A DNA stretch of 64,000 nucleotides from Bin34 sp963422415 (GTDB taxonomy: Bacteria; Chloroflexota; Anaerolineae; Caldilineales; Caldilineaceae), in assembly GCA_963422415.1 (NCBI GenBank), contig OY729430.1:2666001-2730000 (forward strand), read 5' to 3'. Shown one piece after another: positions 61,401 to 64,000 of this stretch (position 1 is its first letter; the number at the start of each line of letters is the position of its first letter). The translations under genes and the position numbers were made by a program. The notes beneath the pieces were generated by a model. That model made no database searches and was not told the origin of the DNA. It worked only from the letters and a program-made list of their open reading frames with translations.

Positions 61401-63384
61401 ATATTTGGATCTGGCCGGGAATCGGTTGACCGCCCTGCCGCCCGCGCTGGGTCGACTCCACAGCCTGACATATTTGGATCTGAGAGACAATTGGCTGACC
61501 GGCCCGATCCCGCCCGCGCTGGGTCAGCTCGCAGCCCTGAGGTTTCTGAGTCTAGCAGGCAACCCTGTGACGAGCTGCCTGCCCGTCGACTGGCGGGACC
61601 AGGACATCAAGCACATCCTGCTCGCAGGGAATTCCCCCTTGTGTACCGCCACCGTCATGTCTACACCCCTCGCCATACCTACACCCACAGCCCCCCTTGC
61701 CCCCTCTGTACAGACGACAGGAGACTACGCCCATCCGAGGACGCATCACGCAGGCCGCTATCACGTGATGCGCACGGGGGACTTCGTGGAGGCCGTCTTC
61801 ACGACCACGCGCTCGCCGCAGCCGGCGAGCGTCCCGCAGCCGGCGCTGTTCAGGCTGCCCCCGGAATTCCGCCCGCCCTTCCCCGTCATGCGGCGCGGGA
61901 TGGCCCAGCCGGTGGGCCCGGACGGCCACCCGGACCTCGCCCAGCCGGCGCTCCGCCGCGTCCGCCTGCAGGTGGACACGGACGGGACCGTGCGCTACCT
62001 GGCCCATCCCGATGCGACGGGCGTGAAGTACCTCGCCTACACCCTGCACCTGGCCTGGGGCGTCACCCCCGCCGCCAATGACCAGGCGGTGCTGCAGCTC
62101 CTGGCGAAGCCGACACCCAAGAGCCTGCAGCCGAGGATGCAGGTCGAGTTCGAGGACGGACGCGTGACCGCCTTGGCCCTGTCTTGCGTCGACGGGTTCG
62201 AGCTCCCGCCCGAGCTGGGCCAGCTGTCACGGCTGCAGTCCCTGCACGCGGAAGGTCCGGTGCTGCCCGATCTAGGTCACTGCGGATGGACCGGCCCGGT
62301 CCCGCCCGAACTGGGTCAACTCGCCAATCTGGTCACGCTGGATCTGAGAGACAATCGGCTGACCGGTCCGATCCCGCCCGAACTGGGCCAGCTTGCCAAC
62401 CTCACAAACCTAAGACTGAACTACAATCAGCTGACCGGCCCGCTCCCACCCGCACTGGGCCAGCTCACCAACCTCACAGAGCTAGGGTTGAACTACAATC
62501 AGCTGACCGGTCCAATCCCGCCCGCACTGGGCCAGCTCGCCAATCTGGTCACGCTGGATCTGGGCCGCAATTGGTTGACCGGCCCGATCCCACCCGCGCT
62601 GGGCCAGCTCGCCAATCTGGAAAGTCTGGACCTGAGCGAGAACCAGTTGAGCACCCTGCCATCCGCACTGGGCCAACTCGTCAATCTGGAAAGTCTGGAC
62701 CTGAACGATAACCAGTTGAGCATCCTGCCGCCCGCGCTGGGGCAACTCGTCAATCTGGAAAGTCTGGACCTGAGCGAGAACCAGTTGAGCACCCCGCCGC
62801 CCGCGCTGGGCCAACTCGTCAACCTGGAAAGTCTGGACCTAAGCAAGAACCAATTGACCGCCCTGCCGCCCGCGCTGGGCCAACTCGCCAATCTGGTCAC
62901 GCTGGATCTGGGCCACAATTGGTTGACCGGCCTGCCGTCCGCGCTGGGCCAACTCCACAGCCTGGAAATTCTGCATCTGGAGGGGAACCAGTTGACCACC
63001 CTGCCGCCCGCACTGGGCCAACTCACAACCCTGACAGAGCTGGATTTGAGTGGGAACATGTTGACCGCCCTGCCGCCCGAACTGGGTCAACTCCACAGCT
63101 TGGCAGAGTTGAATCTGACAGACAATCAGCTGATCGGTCCGATCCCGCCCGCGCTGGGCCAGCTCGCCAACTTGAGAAGGCTGTGGCTGCATGGGAACTG
63201 GGTGACCGCCCTGCCGCCCGAATTGGGCCAACTCGTCAATCTGGAAAGTCTGGACCTGAGCAACCAACTGGCCGCCTTGCCACCGGAACTGGGCGAATTC
63301 GGCAGTCTGACAGAGTTGTGGCTGAGCGCGAACTCTGTGACGGACTGCCTGCCCAGAGGGATTCCGCCCTTGTGTACCGACTGA
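58483..63384 (+). CDS. Giant secreted leucine-rich-repeat protein 2 with three GDY modules
   Basis: About 1633 residues, a tandem paralogue of LRR1 with the same signal peptide and three GDY-LRR-cap modules. Module 1 ends VTSCLPVDWRDQDVKRIL. In module 2 the junction HAEGPALPDRGDC is replaced by IARGRPDTARSAC. The third LRR set is the longest and ends with ANSVTDCLPRGIPPLCTD rather than the full cap. Plant-type GPIPPELG and LPPELG repeats alternate. No anchor is seen. ATG 58483 is chosen by comparison with LRR1; M in SSSRMRRGW is an alternative. Confidence 0.9.
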   Translation: MISLRKLPSISSSRMRRGWRCLLLLGLLAGAGGATWGQPSVPPTPSAQTTGDYAHPRTHHAGRYHVMRTGDFVEAVFTTTRSPQPASVPQPALFRLPPEFRPPFPVMRRGMAQPVGPDGHPDLAQPALRRVRLQVDTDGTVRYLAHPDATGVKYLAYTLHLAWGVTPAANDQAVLQLLAKPAGKVWFEGGRVAALVLSCGDGFELPPELGQLSRLQSLHAEGPALPDRGDCGWTGPLPPELGQLANLVTLDLRDNRLTGPIPPELGQLANLTELRLNYNQLTGPIPSALDQLANLVTLDLRDNRLAGQIPPELGQLRNLEILRLSENRLTGPIPPELGYLRNLEILDLAENRLTALPPELGQLANLVTLDLRDNRLTSLLPPELGHLRSLEILKLDRNPTGVLPPDLGQLANLEILKLSGTALYALPPELGQLANLEILDLSQNPLTALPPELGQLANLEILNLNRTALYALPPELGQLANLEILDLSQSWLSTLPPELGQLANLKILELDGNELTALPPELGQLANLEILHLIGNPVTSCLPVDWRDQDVKRILPAGSFPLCTATAMPIPPAMSTLPTLSAQTTGDYAHPRTHHAGRYHVMRTGDFVEAVFTTTRSPAARRSPPPALFRLPPEFRPPFPVMRRGMAQPVGPDGHPDLAQPALRRVRLQVDTDGTVRYLAHPDATGVEYLAYTLHLAWGVTPAANDQAVLQLLAKPAGKVWFEGGRVAALVLSCSDGFELPPELGQLSRLQSLIARGRPDTARSACGWTGPLPPELGQLANLVTLDLRDNRLTGPLPPELGHLRNLEILRLSENRLTGPLPPELGHLRNLEILRLSENRLTGPLPPELGQLTNLTNLRLNINQLTGPIPPELGQLANLVTLDLRDNRLTGPLPPELGQLANLTKLRLGHNLLTALSSALGRLHSLTYLDLAGNRLTGPIPPALGRLYSLTYLDLAGNRLTALPPALGRLYSLTYLDLAGNRLTALPPALGRLHSLTYLDLRDNWLTGPIPPALGQLAALRFLSLAGNPVTSCLPVDWRDQDIKHILLAGNSPLCTATVMSTPLAIPTPTAPLAPSVQTTGDYAHPRTHHAGRYHVMRTGDFVEAVFTTTRSPQPASVPQPALFRLPPEFRPPFPVMRRGMAQPVGPDGHPDLAQPALRRVRLQVDTDGTVRYLAHPDATGVKYLAYTLHLAWGVTPAANDQAVLQLLAKPTPKSLQPRMQVEFEDGRVTALALSCVDGFELPPELGQLSRLQSLHAEGPVLPDLGHCGWTGPVPPELGQLANLVTLDLRDNRLTGPIPPELGQLANLTNLRLNYNQLTGPLPPALGQLTNLTELGLNYNQLTGPIPPALGQLANLVTLDLGRNWLTGPIPPALGQLANLESLDLSENQLSTLPSALGQLVNLESLDLNDNQLSILPPALGQLVNLESLDLSENQLSTPPPALGQLVNLESLDLSKNQLTALPPALGQLANLVTLDLGHNWLTGLPSALGQLHSLEILHLEGNQLTTLPPALGQLTTLTELDLSGNMLTALPPELGQLHSLAELNLTDNQLIGPIPPALGQLANLRRLWLHGNWVTALPPELGQLVNLESLDLSNQLAALPPELGEFGSLTELWLSANSVTDCLPRGIPPLCTD
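58624..59013 (+). repeat. GDY repeat 4 (390 bp), LRR2 module 1
   Basis: Type B patch (SPQPASVPQP) with GVKYL. Otherwise nearly identical to the other five. Confidence 0.9.
60229..60618 (+). repeat. GDY repeat 5 (390 bp), LRR2 module 2
   Basis: Type A patch with one change (SPAARRSPPP) and GVEYL. Confidence 0.9.
61711..62100 (+). repeat. GDY repeat 6 (390 bp), LRR2 module 3
   Basis: Type B patch with GVKYL. The linker before it (PLAIPTPTAPLAPSVQ) is the same as before repeat 3, so whole third modules are related between the two genes. Confidence 0.9.
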
Positions 63385-63398
63385 GCTGCTGCAGAGCC

Positions 63399-63416
63399 CT
63401 AGGGCATGTGCCCTAG
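63399..63416 (+). terminator. Stem-loop after LRR2
   Basis: CTAGGGCA-TG-TGCCCTAG lies 14 bases after the stop and is followed by CCTGTCTTTGGCT. The following T-run is weak, so it is a possible terminator only. Confidence 0.45.
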
Positions 63417-63801
63417 CCTGTCTTTGGCTGAGGTAAACCCGACGGTGGTCCAACTAGCTGATCGCCGAATGGTGGTTGTTTGAAGTTGTCATTTCGAGCT
63501 TGGCAATGGCAACGCGTTTTATGTCCAGACGCAGCACGGGGATCACTGCTGTCCAGTCGTCTGAGACGCCAACGATGCAACGGGATTATGCGCTATATGG
63601 GCGGTCCGAAACTGAACGATGCAGGCCATCTATATCCAGCTGTTGGAGCAGTCCGATGATAAATGGTGAAGCAAGCGCGCGGAATGACTTCACAGCCTCG
63701 CCCTCAAGTATGTCTCCAGCCTTTCAATGGCACACGGAGCCGGTCTCGAGAAGGACGAACCTCACCAACGCCGACACCTTGAACCAGTGGATCTCAAGCT
63801 T
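63417..63801. other. Intergenic stretch after LRR2
   Basis: It contains GCAATGGCAACGCGTTTTAT (63503-63522), shared with the LRR1 3' flank, and a related GTCGTCTGAGAC nearby. No gene or RNA is recognised otherwise. Confidence 0.45.
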
Positions 63802-64000
63802 CTATAAATCATGCCGTTTCGCCTTCTTCGCTCTTTCTGTCAGCATGCGGAATTCTCCGGCACGGTAGGTGATCAGCGCCGCGTCCATATATTCAAGCAG
63901 AGCCTGCGCATTCTTGCGACTGGTCCCGAGCAAGTCGCGTATGTCGGCCATGGTAGCGCTGCTCCGAGCATTCAGATGCTGTACAACCTGGTCCTGCATG
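63802..64000 (-). CDS. selB: Selenocysteine-specific elongation factor SelB, C-terminal end (partial)
   Basis: The last 65 or so residues of a gene running in from the right edge. ATMADIRDLLGTSRKNAQAL and LEYMDAALITYRAGEFRML match the final winged helix of SelB (RDLLGTSRKYAxxLLExxD...TxRxGxxRxL), which binds the SECIS hairpin. The Met at the window edge is probably internal. It implies that the organism can insert selenocysteine; no selenoprotein or tRNA-Sec is seen in this window. Confidence 0.8.
   Translation of the reverse strand, partial: MQDQVVQHLNARSSATMADIRDLLGTSRKNAQALLEYMDAALITYRAGEFRMLTERAKKAKRHDL

Noticed and set aside
59518..62081. Long frames in other phases within the LRR genes (for example 59518-60567 minus and 60642-62081 plus)
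   Set aside because: They arise from repeat periodicity and GC bias. Only the plus frame from 58483 gives a signal peptide and LRR consensus.

Overview
The window is a bacterial chromosome segment that is moderately GC-rich by eye. I lean towards Chloroflexota, with moderate confidence. The reasons are a degenerate PPM-phosphatase/β-propeller membrane protein of a kind I associate with that phylum, a lone Flp-type pilin, an LCP protein, a COG1579 zinc-ribbon protein, and long plant-like LRR and Fn3 surface proteins of a style I associate with uncultured or host-associated Chloroflexota. There are no rRNA or tRNA genes in the window to settle it.

Layout. 1-2369 (minus): a DtxR/MntR regulator, a metal-binding lipoprotein-like receptor and an ABC ATPase; the permease should lie off the left edge. 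2629-6228: a secreted subtilase. 6777-9894: formate-THF ligase, a zinc-ribbon protein and a small Flp-like pilin. 9934-18927 (minus): an aromatic amino acid supra-operon in the order aroH-pheA-aroF-tyrA-aroA-aroE-trpB-trpA, followed by an M20 peptidase. It is preceded at 18963-19186 by what looks like a complete leader-peptide attenuator for Phe/Tyr. 19225-20208: malate dehydrogenase with a strong terminator. 20478-26571 (plus): phospholipid synthase, sigma factor, ffh-rpsP-khpA-rimM, GDP-mannose pyrophosphorylase and a membrane protein. 26620-28571 (minus): dGTPase-like protein and a pteridine-reductase-like SDR. 28777-35214 (plus): S1-domain protein, PPM/propeller membrane protein, LCP protein and sulfatase. 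35264-37855 (minus): Lon. 38042-39558 (plus): fchA-folD. 39658-43824 (minus): molybdenum hydroxylase large subunit, URO-D-family protein and an SDR.

43977-47746 is a worn accessory zone. It holds a HEPN-like protein, a frameshifted adenine-methylase remnant, a small-gene fragment and a decayed LRR gene. 47747-63384 is the most unusual region. A giant M23-peptidase/SH3/Fn3 protein is divergent from two giant tandem LRR proteins. All three share one unfamiliar domain, here called the GDY domain: two copies in the peptidase, three in each LRR protein, and traces in the dead LRR gene. In the LRR genes the six copies are exactly 390 bp each and nearly identical, and both LRR genes carry the same 23-bp palindrome just before their start. 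The window ends in the C-terminus of SelB.

Working together: fhs, fchA and folD form a folate one-carbon route. In it FolD has lost two residues needed for cyclohydrolase activity, and the co-translated FchA can supply that step. The aromatic operon covers DAHP synthase, EPSP and shikimate steps, and the Phe, Tyr and Trp terminal branches, under predicted Phe/Tyr-sensing attenuation. The M23/LRR locus looks like a cell-surface or adhesion system that evolves by internal duplication and gene conversion.
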